Below, piece after piece: positions 1 through 12,039 of a stretch of DNA of 64,000 nucleotides. This DNA comes from Yponomeuta sedellus (Eukaryota; Arthropoda; Insecta; Lepidoptera; Yponomeutidae): assembly GCA_934045075.1 (NCBI GenBank), contig OW203727.1, positions 20,729,811-20,793,810 of the forward strand, given 5' to 3'. Position 1 is the first letter of the stretch, and each line of letters begins with the position of its first letter. The notes beneath the pieces were generated by a model. The model was not told where the DNA came from, searched no databases, and saw only the letters and a program-made list of their open reading frames with translations. The position numbers and the translations under genes were made by a program.

Positions 1-782
1 CCGACTGCCAAAATTTCAAAGTCATAGATGTAGGCACGCGAATCATAAAGGTATAGATAGATAGACAGAGATGAAGACCCCAGGGAAAAAGACAAACTAG
101 TCAAGTAACAAACATTTGGAGATATTGCATTTTGAAAGTTTGACTTATGCCACTTTTTCCCTGTATGCAATTTTTTCAGCGACAATAACTCCGAGACTAA
201 TTGTTTTTTACCCTGTTCGGTTTACTATCTTAGAGTTCGGTTTACTAAAACTGCATTCACAGATAAGTTTCGAAAAAATGTGACAAGTTCGTCTTTTTCC
301 CTGGTGGTTTCAGATAATTTTATTGCACAACCAGAAAAAAAATACAACCAAGATCTTTTAAATCTAAGTAATATTATACAGCTACAATTAATTAGGCGAG
401 AAAACGTCCAGTGCCACCGAAGTCTCTAAACCAACGGAGCAGAAGAAAAAAAACCCCACGCCAATTATTCTAAAAAACAAGGAAGAAACATAATTCAGCG
501 TTGTTTCAATAAATGGCTACGACAAATGGTACGTCATTTGGTGATGGTAGTGATATGTTATTCAGTCTCGACGCACACTGAATGACATACCTGCTTATAT
601 CGACGTACTCGTAACATAAGGTAATAGTGATGACTAACGGGTGGTTTAACAAGGAGGCAGGGTCTTAACAGTCAGTTATCTGTAGGTATAATATAACGGA
701 TAGTTAAGTCACCCGTCCAGTTCGAACGAAAGTGAAGCCGTTTTGCTTTCTGGCTGCACGCTGATGCTAAGTTAATATCAGA
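1..782. other. Intergenic DNA, no feature recognised
   Basis: A+T-rich sequence with no credible coding frame, no splice-framed exon and no repeat I can assign. It ends where the 29-bp minisatellite begins. Confidence 0.5.
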
Positions 783-1372
783 TGGTCAGCTTTGGGGCTG
801 TTCGACGCAGTTTTTTCAGTTTAAGATTATTTGGAGTATTTTGTCAGGATCAGGCTGTTTGACGTAGTTTGACCAAACTACGTCAAACAGTCTTGACATA
901 GTTTGGCTACGCCAAACAGCTTTGGGCTGATTGACATAGTTTGGTCAGCTTTGGGCTCTTTGACCTTCTTTGGTCAGCTTTGCGCTGTTTGACGTAGTTT
1001 GGTCAGCTTTGCGTTGTTTGACGTAGTTTAGTCAGCTTTGAAGTGCTTTATGTAGTTTGGTCAGCTTTGGGCTGCTTTACGTAGTTTGGTCAGATTTGGG
1101 CCGATTCACATAGATTGGTCAGCTTTGGGCTGTCTGACCTTCTTTGACCAGCTTCGCGCTGCTTGACGTAGTTTAGTCAGCTTTGAAGTGTTTTATGTAG
1201 TTTGGTCAGCTTTGGGCTGCTTTACGTAGTTTGTTCAGCTTTGGCTTGTTTGACTTAGTTTGGTCAGTTTTGGGCTGTTTGATTTAATTTGGTCAGTTTT
1301 GAGCTATTTGACGTACTTTAGTCAGCTTTGAAGTGTTTTACGTAGTTTGGTCAGCTATGGGCTGTTTTACGA
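783..1372. repeat. 29-bp minisatellite, about 19-20 units
   Basis: Tandem degenerate 29-bp units, each starting near TTTGGTCAGCTTTG and ending near GACGTAGT. Adjacent units differ at several positions. A two-unit combination (an AAGTG-type unit followed by a GGGCTG-type unit) recurs near 1030, 1175 and 1325, suggesting a later higher-order amplification. Unit length changes near 860-920, where a small palindrome interrupts the array, and near 1138-1165. Confidence 0.9.
855..890. repeat. Perfect hairpin inside the minisatellite
   Basis: A 17-bp perfect inverted repeat with a 2-base loop; the arms read CTGTTTGACGTAGTTTG and its complement. The arm is minisatellite unit sequence, so one unit has been copied in inverted orientation right beside itself. 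Confidence 0.9.
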
Positions 1373-1419
1373 ACAAACGTTTTTTACACATAACGTTGGC
1401 CTTAGCATCTACGTAATGA

Positions 1420-1590
1420 GATCATTTATACAGTGTCCAGTGGCACTTTTACTCACACTAGATGGGTGCAGGGACTGTTGGACGCTGTAGTGCAGTGCAT
1501 GGGATATTGTTTTAAATGGAGTAGACTTAGCAGCATCTACACTATCCTATACCAGCTTAGTCGGCCTAGCCCACAGGAAAGGCAAGGTTA
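1420..1590 (-). mobile_element. SINE-B 3' fragment
   Basis: Matches the 3' half of the long tRNA-headed SINE at 17047-17457, inverted and diverged. It contains the shared blocks around ATGAGATCATTTATACAG, CAGTGGCAC and CGGCCTAGCCCACAGGAAAG. The tRNA-like head is absent, as expected of a 5'-truncated retroposed copy. Confidence 0.75.
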
Positions 1591-1599
1591 TGTTATTAA

Positions 1600-1705
1600 G
1601 GTGGTTATACTTTATTGCACACGAAACATTTAACAGGACATTACATAAGAAATAACATTTACAAAGCCGAGTTTATCTCTGAAAGAGATATCTTCCAGCA
1701 CCCCC
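1600..1705 (-). mobile_element. LINE 3'-UTR remnant
   Basis: Read on the minus strand, this ends with a polyadenylation-like signal near GCAATAAAG. It resembles other copies in the window at 8560-8670, 15240-15360 and 17793-17925. It is a 5'-truncated LINE tail with no coding sequence. Confidence 0.55.
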
Positions 1706-1856
1706 TAGAGAGTCGGAGAAGCAGTAAAAAGCGGGTCCAAAATACGTGTACAAAATATACGGCATAAATATTGAATAACCTACCTAACTATGGAAGAAAT
1801 AAATAAAATAGGTAACCTAAATTATAGAAAAATAACTACATGGATATATACATAAA

Positions 1857-2110
1857 GGCTGAAGTGGCAGTGGGCTGGTCACATCTGTCGCAGAACCGAT
1901 GATCGTTGGAGCAGACGGGTTCTCGAATGGAGACCACGACTCGGCAAGCGTAGTGTAGGACGCCCTCCGGCCAGATGGACCGACGACCTGAAAAAGGTGG
2001 CTGGTGGTGACTGGATGGCGAAAACGGGAGATCGGGTCTTGTGGCGCACCCTGGGGGAGGCTTATGTCCAGCAGTGGACTGCAATAGGCTGAAATAATGA
2101 TGATGATATA
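1857..2110 (+). mobile_element. RTE-like LINE, C-terminal ORF end and 3' tail
   Basis: An open frame runs from 1861 to a TGA near 2091. It starts LKWQWAGHICRRTDDRW, passes GKRSVGRPP and ARWTDDLKKVAG, and ends TLGEAYVQQWTAIG. This is the typical C-terminus of RTE-clade LINEs abundant in Lepidoptera. After the stop is a short (ATG/ATA)n tail, the usual RTE microsatellite end. The rest of the reverse transcriptase and the endonuclease are missing, so this is a 5'-truncated insertion. Confidence 0.85.
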
Positions 2111-2544
2111 CATAAATAAAAATACATATAAATATAAACCTTAATGTTGTGGCAGAGATAGATAATGCTCTTTCAACCGCTTCTTAAAAGTACCTGTGGC
2201 AGCACGTTCCATGTCTGACCGAATGGATCGTGAAGGAGTCACCGTAGGTACTGTACTTCTGTCACAAAATGTTTGTATCTGAAGTTGAGTGCCGACAAAT
2301 AGTAGACATTAAGTGCGATATATTTGACGTGACGTACTATTCTGGTGCGCAGTTACAGGAATATCGATAGAAAGTGGCGATGGATCCCCGCCCTAAACAC
2401 GTAACGTTTTTTTAAAATACTAGCTGTGGCCGCGCCTATATTTGCGTAGCTAACCTATAGCCTATGTCCACCCCATACATCCATTCTAAATACTCGTACT
2501 GGTGAAAGGTAAGATAAGAATATTCTATATTGTACATCAGAACA

Positions 2545-2735
2545 TATAATCTACAATATAAAAATGAATCGCTGAATGTGTTGGTAAGCGCAAATCTCGA
2601 GAGTAGCTGAACTGATTTCGCTAATTCTTTTTTAGAATATTCCTGGAAGTACGAGGATGGTTCTTACGGAGAGAAAAAAAAATAAAGGAATCGATGGTAG
2701 GCGGTACGAAGTTCGCTGGGTCAGCTAGTTTATAA
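2545..2735 (+). mobile_element. Non-autonomous interspersed repeat (CTGACCCAGCGAACTTCG family)
   Basis: The same ~190-bp sequence occurs inverted twice in tandem at 18490-18870 and again directly at 35965-36155. Shared blocks are AATCGCTGAATGTGTTGG, AAATCTCGAGAG, TACGAGGATGGTTCTTACGG and a 3' block GGTACGAAGTTCGCTGGGTC. It has no coding capacity. The sharp end at CAGCTAG suggests a defined terminus, but I cannot place it as a MITE, Helitron end or LINE UTR. Confidence 0.8.
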
Positions 2736-2913
2736 AACATGTAAAGATACAGAGTACGATTGGCGCCCTTATTGCTGAAAGAAATTTCTTACAGACAATC
2801 TTATGAAGGAAAGTTATTGAGAGACGGGTAGTCGGTGCAAATATGAATATTAATATACTACTTACATAAAGAAAGATTTTTTTAAATCGCCAAGTACTTA
2901 AACTTTCTGAGAG

Positions 2914-3175
2914 TTGAGGTAGCGGAGCTGTAGAGCACCGAATTTTCAATCAAGAGGTCGTGGGTTCAAATCCTGGCATGTACTAATGACTATGTTTTCG
3001 ACGTTATGTATATTTGTGAAGTTATAGTAGCAAAACCACTCGCTGACGGTGAAGTAAAACATCGCGAGGAAACCTGAGTGTATGAAGTATTAACATACCT
3101 CAGTGCTTGCTATGAACTAACTGAGGCCCAACTATGAGGCTAAGTGTATGTGTGTATGTATGTTTGTATCATGTA
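2914..3175 (+). mobile_element. SINE-D (tRNA-derived), near full length
   Basis: The tRNA-like head at 2914-2983 has a B-box-like GGTTCAAATCC. The unrelated body runs through CTCGCTGACGGTGAAG and AACATCGCGAGGAAACCTGAGTG, and the 3' part reads CCCAACTATGAGGCTAAGTG. Inverted copies occur at 22535-22781 and 54736-54975. It ends in a TGTATGTATG-like simple tail. Confidence 0.85.
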
Positions 3176-3339
3176 TGTAAAATTACTTTAAAGTGTAATG
3201 TCACCTGTGTGACAAGGAATTCTCCTTGAGAAATAGGGGTTTTCGAGAACTTAGGGGAAATCTGGACAGTGGGAATCCGCGTACATATATGTCGGCTGAT
3301 GAGCGCAGGGGTATGCGGGTTGGGGATCGCAGTTCGGTG

Positions 3340-3472
3340 GAATTGTACTGCAGGGGGCGCAGGTGGGGATTATGGGCATTACCCCCTATAATAGCACACC
3401 GTGGCGCTCTTTAGGGGAGGGCTATGTCTAGCAGTGGACTAGTATAGCCTGACGACGACGACGATGAGCGAA
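3340..3472 (+). mobile_element. RTE-like LINE 3' end with (GAC)n tail
   Basis: It codes for MGITPYNSTPWRSLGEGYV, then an in-frame TAG replaces a glutamine codon before QWT. A (GAC)n tail follows the natural stop. A sister copy without the premature stop lies at 42243-42335. The inactivating stop marks this copy as a dead 3' remnant. Confidence 0.75.
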
Positions 3473-3816
3473 GGGGTTTAGGCTTGGAGAAAACGAAGTA
3501 AAATGTGGCATTAGTAAAATTCACCGGAAGAAAATGCCGGAACCGCTCGTGACTGCTTGCGACCGCAGGCAGAGATATCATCACGCTAAGACCCGCAGTA
3601 AATACTGTCCCTACTCTCGAGGATAATTTTGCCAACTTCCTTTGCAATTGGGTGCATTTATTTTATTCTAGAGTATGTGATTATTGTGCCTTTACTATGC
3701 TTAAAGACAAATATTTTTTATTTCTTTTTATTTCATAACCACACAAAACATATCATAAACACACGCCTGTTTCGTGTGTGATTAATTAGCAATGACTGTG
3801 TCCTACTCCTACTCAT

Positions 3817-4190
3817 AAGAAAGCTCAAGGTCACGCAACGAGCGGAAAGGGAAAGGGCTATGCTCGGAATTCATCTACGAGACCAAATCAGAAATTATGA
3901 GAACCGTAGACGAACGGAAGTCGTCGACATAGCCCAGCTGATAAGTAAATTGAAGTGGTACCTAGTAAGCGGGGCACATAGGATGCAGAATTGACGGCCG
4001 ATGAGGACGAAAAGTTCTCAAATGTAGACCATATATCGACAAGCGCAGCGTGGGACGACCAGGCACAAAATGGACCAAAGATCTCATCTAAGCCGCTTCC
4101 AACCGGACTCTTTGGAAATCCATCGAGGAGGCCAATATCCAGCAGTGAACTTCTTGGGGGTTATGATGGTGATAATGTGTCCTACTGCTG
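3817..4190 (+). mobile_element. RTE-like LINE C-terminal fragment, decayed
   Basis: The frame at 3820-3960 reads KLKVTQRAERERAMLGIHLR, then NRRRTEVVDIAQL, matching the conserved region just before the RTE C-terminus. Downstream the frame shifts repeatedly, but the block CCAATATCCAGCAGTGAAC and an (ATGATGGTG) tail show the usual 3' end. It is an older and more damaged copy than the one at 1857. Confidence 0.75.
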
Positions 4191-4335
4191 GGCAAAGGGA
4201 TCGCCCTTATTTCCCACTCCTCCTTGTCGCTGATCAACTCTTCCCACGCCCTCCAGTATAAAGAGAAATTTCCCGTTCATATGCCTGGGACGGCTGGTCT
4301 GACTGATGTTTGTCGGATATTATATTTATAAAAAA

Positions 4336-4735
4336 TATTTTTCAAAAGGTTGGAAGCATTCGAAATGTGGGTGTATAGAAGGATGCTGAAAATATCATGG
4401 ACTGACAGAGTAACGAACGTCGCGGTTCTGCAGAAAATGAACAAAAAGGTAGAGCTCTTAAAGACTGTAAAGCGAAGAACCTTGTTAAGACCTTGGTCAC
4501 ATCATGCGAGCTGACAAATATAATCTGCTGCGACTTATTCTAGAAGGGAAAATTGAAGGAAAGCGTAGACCTGGCCGAAGAAAAACTTCATGGCTCCAAA
4601 ACATAGCAGAGTGGTTCAACACCAGAAATATAGAACTTCTGCGATCAGTTACATCACGTGATAGTGTAGCCAAAATGATAGCCGACCTCCGATAGGAGAT
4701 GGCACCGGAAGAAGAAGAAGATATTTATTCTAAGT
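4336..4735 (+). mobile_element. Second LINE family, C-terminal reverse transcriptase fragment with (GAA)n tail
   Basis: The first frame codes RLEAFEMWVYRRMLKISWTD from about 4349. After a frameshift near 4490 the frame at 4504-4695 continues MRADKYNLLRLILEGKIEGK, then RPGRRKTSW and IADLR before the stop. This C-terminal architecture belongs to endonuclease/reverse-transcriptase LINEs and differs from the RTE copies nearby. A GGAAGAAGAAGAAG tail follows. The clade is uncertain. Confidence 0.75.
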
Positions 4736-5284
4736 CACGTTTAACTTTGCAGCAACGCTGGCGCGATGGAATATCAGAGTATTGGACGCGCGACGAGTTG
4801 ACAATGCTCGCCACGAGTTTGATATTATTATTAATACTTTTATTGCACTTAAATTTTAAAAACAAAATAAGCATTTTCTACCAATAAACCGCAAGAGGCA
4901 GACGTGAGCGTTGTTAGGCGTGCACAAACAGAAGAAAGCAATATGGTGTAATTAAATAAAGAAATTTTAATAAATAAGTTTAATGCTGTTTCATACAACC
5001 AAAACAATGTATCTGTAAATCGTTGCTAATGACTTATTGCATTTAATTGTAGTGTAATTTTAAACACGATAACTTCAAGAGTAGAGGGACAGGACAGTCA
5101 GCAAAACCTTTTTACCTAGACCTCCTGTTAGTCGATACTATGTCTTATGCTGCTTGTGATAAGTTCTACAGTGAAAAGGGTAAAGATTTTTGTGTAGAGT
5201 AAATGAGTACCGAGTAAACAGTCATTGACACTGCAGGATGCAGGAAGAAAGTCAAGGTACAGCCGTACTGTAGCTGTGGTAAAG

Positions 5285-5480
5285 CGATCATGTGACTTAG
5301 GCCTTGACTACCTCGTTGGTAACGCAGCAAGCCGTTTGAATAGCGTACCAGAGGTTGTGGGTTCAAAACCCACTAGCTGCCGTGATTCGATTCATATTAA
5401 GGCCTCAAACTGGGTGTTCTTCTATGTTTGTAGCGTTTTATTTACCTTATATTATTTTGGTTATTTTAAAGGCTAACATG
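5285..5480 (+). mobile_element. SINE-E-like retroposon with tRNA-like head
   Basis: It has an A-box-like stretch near 5305 and a B-box-like GGTTCAAAACC at 5361. The body runs to TTCTATGTTTGTAGCG and resembles the fragments at 36729 and 53921. The intervening stem cannot fold as a canonical tRNA, so it is not a tRNA gene. Confidence 0.5.
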
Positions 5481-5564
5481 CTCTATTTATCATACAATCC
5501 GACTTATATCGGTAGATAAATCACACAGTAACGTGCACGCATATATACACAGTCACTCACTCAT

Positions 5565-5625
5565 TCACACACAAAGATACACACACACACACACACTCTC
5601 ACTCACTCACTCACTCACTCACTGA
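5565..5625. repeat. (AC)n and (ACTC)n microsatellite
   Basis: About 60 bp of interrupted CA repeats followed by seven or so ACTC units. Confidence 0.95.
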
Positions 5626-5639
5626 CATACACACAATAT

Positions 5640-7450
5640 ATTTGAGCTCAAGACTGATCACTTTTTATTTAATTAGATTTTAACAGAAATGTAATTACTT
5701 ACCTTCTCTAACTTAAGTTGAAGTACAGACGTGTCCTAATTACTAACACTCCCGCACAACAACTCTGGGAATAGGAAATGACTGAAAATCAGCGCTGCAC
5801 GCACCTCACGAGCCGTGATAGCATTAGCTGAGTCGTTCCCTTTTGCCTCACTAGACTAGTAATAAATAAGATGATACATAATGTTTAATGTTACTTTTAA
5901 CCTAGTTTGTGAGTGGCAAAAAAAATATTTTTATTCTTATTCTATACTAATTGTTTCTGCTCGTGAAGTTTGCTAATACCGAGAACGTTTGCTAAGCTAA
6001 ACTTATATTATTACGAGGTAAAGTTTAGTAAGAGCTAATGTTCGAAACTGCTTAATTCATTTCAAAAGTTCTTTAACCAATATATATAATAAAGCCTCAT
6101 AATAGACGTAGACTATCGGTCTTATTTATAAAAACAATATCACACTAAAACACTTTTCAGTCAGACTTATGGCGACCTTCAGAAAAGTCTTAACTTTATG
6201 ATTCTTATAGTAAAATCTCCATCTTAGTTATGTTGTAAACCCTCCACAACCTAAAGTTGCTTGTTTTTTCCTGTATGGTGACCTGTTTAATTTATTTACT
6301 TTATGGCAGGCATAAAACTCATTGAAAAGACCCAAAATTTACAAAATAAAAATGTAAAATATAGTTGAACCAACTTCAAGTATTTCTGGGGCAATCCGCC
6401 ATAAATCAAAAATTCTGTGAAAATTAGAACTGGCTGCCTATTCCCGATCAAGAAAGCTTTATAAGACAGACAGACGTTTGTAGGTTTGTTAATAAAGTGG
6501 CCACGAATTCTAAAAATAATTATAACTAATATGGGAACGAGATGTCTTATATTCGCAACAGACAAAGACAAATAAAGCGTATTCTATGGTACGTGTTGGA
6601 TTTTCTCGTTGAAAATCCGAACAATGGTGGTCAAAAAAGTTCACTTGCTATTGTTATGATTTAACAATCGGCCGGAGAGTTACTTCAGGTTCAACTGTGT
6701 TACGGTTCATTGATTTCGTTATCAAACTATTATATAAAACATACTGTCTACTAGTATTACAACATCTTATTAAATATACTTTTGTGAGCAATTTCAAAAA
6801 TGTTTTTAGAGCATCTATGAATATTTTTTTATTATTTTTTCTCTGACATGGCTTAACGACTGCCATTACATGATAGCCAGCACCAACGGCTTAACGTACC
6901 TTGCGAAGCATGGAATATCCATATGTACAAAATACCTATGTTTTTATAAATAAAAAATAAGATTAGTATGAATGTTTCCTCTAACACTTTTTACCCTCGG
7001 ATGTACCTTGAGGATTTCGCTGCCACCTGTATAACATTACCTAGTTGCACCACAATACCGTTACATATGTTATTTCACTCGTGTATCTTTTTCCCTGTTA
7101 CCAATTCCCGGTACTGCGGTTTACCACCGGAATACTTACATCTCGAGTTTATAGCAAGGGAATGAAAGCTGTCTTCCTTTCATACCTTATGGGTGTAGTG
7201 TACGTAGGTCGTTAACACTGGCAGTTCCAGCTGCCATACGAACGATGTAGGCACTGAGGTCACCAGATGAGAAGCTGACTGAACTGGAGTACTCTTAAGG
7301 CAAGTTATATTATGTACCTTACTAGCTTGTTACACGGGTGAAAATTGCAAAGAAGTGTATGAGTGAGCGTGTAATTTCTGAGATGGTAGGTTGGGGTTAA
7401 TCAAGTTTATTAAATCGTGTTCGTAGGTATATCATTATGAACATTCTTTA
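5640..7450. other. Intergenic DNA, little recognised
   Basis: A+T-rich and without a supported gene. The only assignable piece is a short inverted fragment of the 5S-derived SINE at about 6868-6912 (AGCCAGCACCAACGGCTTAA). Open frames here are short and lack splice sites or recognisable motifs. Confidence 0.45.
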
Positions 7451-8050
7451 GGGCCGGTTTTTGAATGGATAATTTTGCTAAAATAGTAAATAGTTAACTT
7501 TAGTGGCTGTCTCATTGAATTTCTCAGAAACGAGCAAGACAGAACATTACTTATCAATTAGATGGATAGATAGATAAGAACATTTATTTAGTGACACAAT
7601 ACTCAAAACAAAACATAGTGAACAAACAGAAATACAAGACATTTAACTAAATAAAGTTTTAAACTAAACAGAAATATGTACCAAAAAGAAAAAATAAGAT
7701 ATTTTTTAAATTTAACACCAAAAAATAAAACAATAAAATTGAAATTTTAAAACATATTCACGTGACGGCCATATTAATTACTGTTCAAAGTATTGAGCCC
7801 CTTAAATGGTCCCGACTCAGCATGTGTCGTAGGAGCACCGAGGTACCTACCTACAACGCTGATATTCTGTCGGGGCCACGCTGCGGTTATGTGTAAAAAG
7901 AAAAAGGATTTAAAACAAATTATGAAATTAAAAATACGTGTATAACATCGTGTGTAGTGTGATTAATGTGGTGTACTGTGTATTACGTTGCTCATCTGAG
8001 ATGAATAAATGGATACAAAGTGAAATTCTTAATTCAGAAACCGGCCCTTA
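7450..8050. mobile_element. MITE-1 copy split by a nested insertion
   Basis: The left end (GCCGGTTTTTGAAT...GACAGAACATTACTTA, 7453-7555) and the right end (TTAATTCAGAAACCGGCCCT, 8031-8048) match the two termini of the intact ~140-bp MITE at 10559-10697. Between them lies ~475 bp, including a LINE 3'-tail-like segment from about 7560 (GATAGATAGATAAGAACATT). This is a MITE carrying a younger insertion. Confidence 0.65.
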
Positions 8051-8559
8051 GTGTTCTGGTGTCCTTTATGTAACTGGCCCTTTATTATACAGGGATATTC
8101 ATAAAATGAGACACTCCGGTGAAACCGTAATTAGAGTTTGTATTTGGCGACAACTTTTTATCTACGAGTTTTTTTTATCAGATTTTTGTGTTTGAATATA
8201 TCAGGATTTATGAGATTAATTAAAACCGCGCTGTGCTAATGTCGTAGGCTTCAGTAAATCATTGTCTTTCTTTATGTAGCCCATAAACGTCTCACTGCAG
8301 GGCACACGCCTTCTCATTATCATTGTCTTGAGTAGAAGAATGTTTATTTAATTTTTCAGGGTTATCCTTTAAACACACCGCAAAAACTGAAATAAAAAAT
8401 AACCAATAACCCGACTGCCGAGCATTAATTACTGAGCAGACGGGATCCAAATTCACGAACTTAACGCATTGCAAGCTATCTAGGTTGGTCCCGCCTGCAC
8501 AGTAGCTAATGCTGGACTGTTGGGTTGTTGGAATTTTTTTATTTCAATTAATTAGTTAT

Positions 8560-8670
8560 AATGATTTTTTATCGCACACAAACATTTGACAGGAAGTAAC
8601 ATAAGAAGTAACACGAACAAAAAAGATCTTATCTCTGCAAGAGTTTCTTCTCTTTTGAGTTGAATTTCTT
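8560..8670 (-). mobile_element. LINE 3'-UTR remnant
   Basis: Similar to 1600-1705: minus-strand tail with blocks around GCACACAAACATTTGACAGG and ATCTCTGCAAGAG. Non-coding. Confidence 0.5.
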
Positions 8671-8699
8671 CCAGCTAACGTTATTTTAGTTTTTTTTAT

Positions 8700-10555
8700 T
8701 GCGTTTGCTTGGTTTTAGTTTACTTAGTTTACGTTTTACGAACTTTAAAGTAGCCTATGATACTTGCGCAAAAACGACGAAGCAATTGAGATCTTATATG
8801 CGATTTTCTGAGCATTGGTCACGGAGTTATGAGGCAACATAAAATCGGATACACTTACATACATACATGCGAGTCAAACAGATTACCCTCTTTTTGGTAC
8901 TTTCGGGCTCCGCCGTAGTTGGATAAAAATAATTATTTATATTTGAAAATTGTACAATATCAATAAAAAAATTGTAGAATGAAAGTTTTTGTTGTTGAAA
9001 ATGACTAACTTTACATGTTTCAGAAATTGCACTGCATTGTTGTACTAACTGTGTTAGTTCAAAAATGCAATGCAACACGGAACACAGAAAACGAAATAGA
9101 GAGTTGTTAAATATGCAAACATTATTTATACACAGAATCTGACGTATAGCGCTGAAGTAAAAGTTGATTGCTTTGTCATTAACGAGAGTAGACTGAGGTG
9201 AACAAACTGAGAGTTACGGGTGTGTACTATCGATCACACAAATTAATTTGACATTTATCTGACGATCTTTGTACTAACTATCTACGACTCTACGGAAACG
9301 GCTGTCCGTTATGTAATCACGTGTCAGGCTACAGTGGTTAGCGTAGTGTCAACAGATAATAAAAATGTCATTTGGACCAATCATGCTGGGCGGTTGAGCA
9401 TGTAATCACAGACTCAAGAACGTTATTGGTCGCTTCCGTTTATGCACCGAGTTTCTTTTCTTTAGTTGCCACCGAGAAATAATAGTGGTTTGCCAATTTG
9501 AAGAAATGTTAAAAAGGTTGATTTGTCACAAGGATATTGGCTGAATCCGGTGTTGCGCAACCGCATGGTACCTCGTGACGCTCCGTTTAAGGAAGCCTTG
9601 AAAAATGCCTCGCTGGATTTTACACCTACACGCAACTAATGATGGGAGTAAAATTGTTTTGAAAGTATGATTCCTCGCGGGAATAAACCCGTTTTGAGAA
9701 AATAGGCGGAATATTTCTGGCAATCTTTCCAAAATGGGTTTTTAGGTAGGAAAAAACGACTCATACTATGAATAAGTGACATTGACACTAGTTTTTGCTT
9801 AAAACGGATTTGTATTGCGCTGAAAAATTATAAAAACATATAGAATTTTCCTATTTTATAGTATTTTTTGGCAAGGATAAAGATACCTAATAAAACATTA
9901 TTGCACTCTAACCCGTTTTATCCAGAAAAAAACACTAGACTTCTATAGAAGTATACATGATGCTAAAAGGGGTTGTTTTAAACCGTTGAATGAACACACC
10001 GAAAATAATTTATTCCCACATAAAAACTCATTTGGGTTCATTCCCCGGCATCTTTCCATTAGAATTTCTCCACAACCCATTATTAGACGCAACACGAAAT
10101 TTTTTTTTTAAATTTTGTCTCATGTGTAATCACTAACGCCTAGTTTTTCGTACACTAAAAAATCCTTAACAGTAATCGACGACGACGCGATTTCCGTCCC
10201 TTCTCACCATGATTAAGCTCTTCGATGTAGATCGAAGCCTGGGAGCCAATTCTCACTTCATTAGTAAATAATTCGTCTACGACTCTTAAGACTGAGATTT
10301 GAATTCGACATAAAAAATCGCACTGTAATTAGCATACGATATTATGACACCCAAATTGAACTATATTAACTAGCAAATTCGCGCATACGACGTTGTGAGA
10401 ATACATGAAAGTGATTTTTTTGCGACAAATAATATATCTAATCCTTCGAATATTTTACGTCTACGCTTTCAATTCACATAGGCAAGAATCGGCTCCCTGA
10501 TCAGATTCTTCAGACGAAAATTCAAGTAAGCGATTCTGGAATTAAGTAACGTAAC
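8700..10555. other. Intergenic DNA, nothing assigned
   Basis: No supported gene or repeat. A segment at 9525-9740 is less A+T-rich and carries a short minus-strand frame, but it shows no motif and no splice signals that would make it an exon. Confidence 0.4.
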
Positions 10556-10558
10556 TAT

Positions 10559-10697
10559 GGGTCAGTTTTCGAATTGCGGGTTTAGCTAAGTAAATAGCTT
10601 ACTGTAGCGCTGTTTCTTCGAACTTCTCAGAAAAGGGCGAAACAAACATTACTTAATTATTTACTGAGTTAAATTCTCAATTCAGAAACCGGCCCTA
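10559..10697. mobile_element. MITE-1, intact short palindromic MITE
   Basis: The termini are imperfect inverted repeats around AGTTTCTGAATTGAGAATTT, with the interior GTAGCGCTGTTTCTTCGAA in the middle. Related copies lie at 7453, 31396, 38514 and 51611. At about 140 bp it has no coding capacity and would depend on a transposase elsewhere. Confidence 0.8.
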
Positions 10698-10744
10698 TAG
10701 TGCCTACGAAAGACTTAATTCGGAAAAGCTTTCACTTGTTTTAT

Positions 10745-10816
10745 ATAATGTTAGGCAACTGATAGCCGTTAACAGTAGATTAACATAGGTACTGTTAGAG
10801 TACGGGAAACAGGGGG
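10745..10816. mobile_element. MITE-2 fragment
   Basis: It shares GCCGTTAACAGTAGATTAAC and the terminal GGGAAACAGGGGGT with the intact MITE-2 at 12666-12790. Confidence 0.6.
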
Positions 10817-11644
10817 TAACATTCTTATGACCATTTAAATCAACGGGTTAGATATTCAGACGACTCCAAAGCGTCAAAATTTGTATGTATCTGACAGTTC
10901 AGTGTAGCCTAAAACAGGCAACTCTATACAACATAGGGCTTACGTGATCGCACCCCTGGTATCAAACTAGCTAGTGAAATACGGTCTTATTTTTAAAACG
11001 ACAAGGTGTGGATTTGATTGTGTTTAGCGACAAAGATGGAAAAAAATCCAATTTGGAATATGTGTGTACATCGTGTTGTGTTATAATGACTCAAGCTATT
11101 TCACGTAATGTGCTGGTACAGAAGGATATAATTAAGAACACTAGAAGTGCAGCGGATAGACTGTTGGGATTCTACAGGGTTATTACTAGAATGTGCAATT
11201 CCGGATATAGACCGTTAGAGTTTTCAATTACACTATCTTTGTTCTACGACTGGTTCAACGAACATTTTCCTTTAAATTTTACTTCTTTATACTTATATTA
11301 ACAGGACATAAGTAGCATAAACAAGAGCCTACGTAGGTGAGCTAATATTTTTTTTGGTTTTCTGATGCGAAATGGTGGTGTTTGGTAAGTAGATGATGCC
11401 TAAGTAAGTGTCAAAAATAATGGACATTCTTCAACGTAAGCTCTTTTGCTGAAGACTGCGACATAAGTAGACCGTATAGTGCGCAAATTTCGAATTATTA
11501 GCTGAACCGCAAACGTTGTTTAGCCACATTTACTAGCCTACCACCTATCCAACCTACCAATATACACCCTATCCAATATACATTAAAAAACCATAAAAAA
11601 TATTTCGTTGAAATGGGGACGCACTAGCGAATAGCAAGATAAAA

Positions 11645-11765
11645 GTACCCAAAACTGGCGTGCGTGTGTGCAGCGACTAATGAATGTTGATGACGCGTAA
11701 GTTTGTCAGGATCGCGGCATTTGGCAAACCCTGGTTTACCCCTGGGGTATACATGCAATGTAACG
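11645..11765 (+). mobile_element. LINE-3 family 3' end fragment
   Basis: The segment GTGCGTGTGTGCAGCGACTA through CAGGATCGCGGC to a CCCTGGGGTATACATGCAATG-like end recurs in better-preserved form at 51055-51345 and in pieces at 26727, 27740 and 54490. It encodes a decayed C-terminus of the type seen there. Confidence 0.5.
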
Positions 11766-12039
11766 TATGTAGCAACACTCTCAATACTAATATTGTAGTA
11801 TATAACACACCCAATACCGTCTGAAGCTTTAGCACAGTGTCAAGACCTACCAATGTGTATAGAACACTATTAACAAAGATTAGATATATAGCTATAATTG
11901 GCTATGCCTGTAATTGACTAACATACTAGAATAGACCGTAAGCTAAGCTATCATGTTATACTTGTATGTTACCTGTTGGTGTGCCTTAAGTAAATAAATA
12001 AACATTCGACAGCTAATCATAATTTCGATATCAACAATT

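Noticed and set aside
780..1372. CRISPR-like array
   Set aside because: Units are contiguous, degenerate and without unique spacers, in a eukaryotic genome. It is a minisatellite.
11008..11301. 97-codon open frame with CTSCC
   Set aside because: No recognisable domain, A+T-rich codons, no initiation context or splice signals; similar in length to chance frames in this composition.
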